Of a stretch of DNA of 64,000 bases, positions 62,393 to 64,000 are shown one piece after another. The position numbers and the translations under genes were made by a program. Origin of the DNA: CAYLZW01 sp964388085. Lineage in GTDB: Bacteria > Myxococcota > UBA727 > CAYLZW01. Each line of letters starts with the position of its first letter. Position 1 is the stretch's first letter. Location: the NCBI GenBank assembly GCA_964388085.1, contig CAYLZW010000001.1, positions 1 to 64,000 of the forward strand. The letters are read 5' to 3'. The notes beneath the pieces are model-generated. The model was not told where the DNA came from, ran no database searches, and worked only from the letters and a program-made list of their open reading frames with translations.

Positions 62393-63469
62393 TCAGTCGA
62401 TCTGACAGATCGTGCCGTCCTGACAGCACTGGCCGTGCGACGCACAGTATTGGTTGAACCCGCAGTGCCCGTTGGAGGTGCACTCGACACAGCGGGGGAA
62501 GCCGCTCTCGCGGCAGTAGGGAGCGAACCCAGCACAGGGATCGTCGCCCGGCACGCAGGTGTTCTGCGCCGAGCAGGTCTCCGCTCCGTTACAATAGGCG
62601 CCGTCGGAACAGTGGCTGTTTGCCGTGCACTCGACACATTCGTTGTCGTCACAATAGGGCGCACCGCTGCCGCAGTGCTCGTTCTCCGTGCACTGCACGC
62701 AGCTGTCGTTCGACTCCACGCAGACAGCGCCCGCGCACGGGCTCGCGCCGTTCCCGCAGGTGTTCGTCGACGTGTTGCAGGTCTCGGCGCCGTCGCAGAA
62801 CACGCCGTTGTCGCACTGCGAGCTGTCGCGGCACTCGACGCAAGTCTCGTTCACGCACACGCCGTCGCCGCAGTGCCCGTCATTCGTACACTCGGCGCAG
62901 CGCAAAGGCCCGGTGAGACAAATGCCGCTGGCGCAAAAGGGCGTCCCGGCCACGCAGGTGCCCGAGGCGCACACCTCGCTGCCGTTGCACGCGAGCCCGT
63001 CGTCGCAGTCGCTCGGCGAGGTGCACTCGGGAGTGGCCGCGTCTACCGCGGCGCCGCCATCTCCGGCATCTACGCCGCCGGCGCCGGCGTCGTCACCGGC
63101 GTAAGACCCCGCGTCGGCGCCGGCGTCGAGCGGCGGGCTGGCTCCCGCGTCGGCCGGACGCCCTCCGTCGGCTGTCGGTCCGGCGTCATCTTGGCTTGCC
63201 CCCGCGTCGGCGCCCGTTCCCGCGTCGACGCCCGTTCCCGCGTCGAGGATGGGTCCCGCGTCCGTCCGGCCGCCGCCGTCGAGCGGATGATCGCCCTCGC
63301 CGAGGGAGGCGCATCGGCCCGAGGCGCAGCGGTACTCGCCGCAGTCGGCGTCGCTCTCGCACGCTCGACCGTACAAGGCGTCGTCGGGCAGCATGCACAG
63401 CCCGCCCGACGACAGCACGAGGGCGACGCCGGCGAGGAGCTCCAGCAGCCGAAGGCGGACGGCGCTCAT
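62393..63469 (-). CDS. Cys-rich calcium/dickkopf-like lipoprotein
   Basis: A 358-residue protein with a signal (LLAGVALVLSSGGLC). Residues about 60-160 are Asp/Gly/Ala-rich (DAGTGVDAGTGADAGAS style). About 165-358 hold many repeats of the form CVxCxxxxHCGxGxxxC (CAECTNDGHCGDGVC, CVECRDSSQCDNGVFC, CVECTANSHCSDGAYC). Each has six or so Cys residues, like the DUF or EGF-like modules common in myxobacterial surface proteins. It overlaps the upstream gene (ATGA). The function is unknown. Confidence 0.85.
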   Translation of the reverse strand: MSAVRLRLLELLAGVALVLSSGGLCMLPDDALYGRACESDADCGEYRCASGRCASLGEGDHPLDGGGRTDAGPILDAGTGVDAGTGADAGASQDDAGPTADGGRPADAGASPPLDAGADAGSYAGDDAGAGGVDAGDGGAAVDAATPECTSPSDCDDGLACNGSEVCASGTCVAGTPFCASGICLTGPLRCAECTNDGHCGDGVCVNETCVECRDSSQCDNGVFCDGAETCNTSTNTCGNGASPCAGAVCVESNDSCVQCTENEHCGSGAPYCDDNECVECTANSHCSDGAYCNGAETCSAQNTCVPGDDPCAGFAPYCRESGFPRCVECTSNGHCGFNQYCASHGQCCQDGTICQID

Positions 63470-63999
63470 GGCTGTGCGGGAGCGGCTTCCTCGTCGGGGG
63501 CGGCGCTGCCGAGCGCCCAGACGAGCCCACCCGTCGTGACGAGCGCCCCGGTGACGAGGGTGATGACGCCGGCCCACGTCGTCAGCTCTCCCCAGGACTG
63601 CCAGCTCTCGCGCGCGTCCCGCTGCTGCTTCTGCAGCGCGCCGGCGTCCGTGCCCGCGAGCTCGGCGGCGAGGATCTTCTCGCGCGCGTCGAGGAAGCCG
63701 AAGTACGGCATCGCGCCGACGCCGCTCAAGGCGGCGCCGCCCGCCATCAGCAGCGCACCGCCGCCGACCACCGACCAGGGCAGCACGCCGAGGGCAGGCT
63801 CCGCGGCGGGCACCGTGGCGGGCGGCTCCTCTGCCGGCGGCGCGGGCTCTACGACGGGCCCCTCGCTGACGGCCTTCTCGGCCGGCGCCGGACACGGCGT
63901 TCCCCCGCCCTCTTTCTCGACCAGCGCGTTGAGCTCCTTCACACGCTCGTTCACCTGCGCTTGGCGCTCGGAGCCCGGGTACGCGCCGACCAGCTCGTC
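63466..63999 (-). CDS. membrane protein with two C-terminal helices (5' partial)
   Basis: The frame is open to the window's right edge, so the start is not seen. The visible 177 residues begin with a segment (YPGSERQAQVNERVKEL) that looks like the end of a TPR or coiled coil, then a Pro/Ala/Glu-rich linker (EPAPPAEEPPATV) and two hydrophobic segments (LPWSVVGGGALLMAGGAALSG and VITLVTGALVTTGGLVWAL) separated by a charged helix. The ATG of the next gene overlaps its stop. No family is recognised. Confidence 0.65.
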   Translation of the reverse strand, partial: DELVGAYPGSERQAQVNERVKELNALVEKEGGGTPCPAPAEKAVSEGPVVEPAPPAEEPPATVPAAEPALGVLPWSVVGGGALLMAGGAALSGVGAMPYFGFLDAREKILAAELAGTDAGALQKQQRDARESWQSWGELTTWAGVITLVTGALVTTGGLVWALGSAAPDEEAAPAQP

Positions 64000-64000
64000 A

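Overview
The window is GC-rich, densely packed DNA that looks like a Myxococcota (myxobacterial-type) chromosome. The evidence is a MYXO-CTERM-like C-terminal tail, about ten Cys-rich or calcium-site-rich lipoproteins (two with long Glu-Gly dipeptide spacers), a STAND/NB-ARC ATPase ending in a winged helix, a pseudokinase fused to MshEN, receiver-like and DUF4388 domains, and a pair of genes resembling type III secretion components. The assignment is inference from protein families; no 16S or other phylogenetic marker gene is present.

Layout. (1) 1-6690: the 3' end of an EG-repeat secreted protein, then a tight minus-strand operon of two ATP-grasp ligases, two alpha/beta-hydrolase esterases and an S51/cyanophycinase-like peptidase. 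(2) 6691-7179: a relic of an IS3-type insertion sequence joined to a DUF4160 remnant. (3) 7180-18709: a secreted protein of unknown function, a complete group-2 Mrp Na+/H+ antiporter operon (fused mrpAB, then C-G), a large lipoprotein, an exported EEP phosphatase and a DUF1971 cupin. (4) 18958-27466: glgA coupled to an ATP-grasp gene, divergent from a second ATP-grasp gene that leads into a GCS2-CBS ligase and the STAND regulator. Regions 1 and 4 appear to be two halves of one amide/ester-forming pathway, the most novel-looking system here. (5) 27749-38775: a five-repeat mechanosensitive-type membrane protein, a bestrophin, a VanY-like peptidase, a CNNM/CorC-type protein, a HIT-like phosphorylase, a DUF507 protein and two propeller lipoproteins. 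(6) 39072-51797: the pseudokinase fusion, a repeat protein with a T3SS-like tail, a TPR-zincin fusion, DUF1178, PilZ, a collagen-like lipoprotein, an iron alcohol dehydrogenase, RadA and an FKBP isomerase. (7) 51984-56301: six overlapping genes including rlmE and cell-envelope proteins. (8) 56354-64000: tRNA-Phe with a partial duplicate, a LiaF-like protein, an L-domain lipoprotein with an EG spacer, a PHA-granule-region protein, a SycD-like chaperone, a DUF1521 (autocleavage-type) protein, a Cys-rich lipoprotein and a partial membrane protein.

How the genes may work together. The ATP-grasp/GCS2 ligases, esterases and S51 peptidase could make and trim a small peptide or amide conjugate, possibly linked to glucan because glgA is translationally coupled to a ligase gene. 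Mrp, bestrophin, CNNM and the mechanosensitive-like protein are all ion or osmotic-balance functions. The SycD-like chaperone lies directly downstream of the DUF1521 gene on the same strand, which suggests a secreted substrate with its chaperone. No CRISPR array, rRNA, prophage or replication origin was seen.
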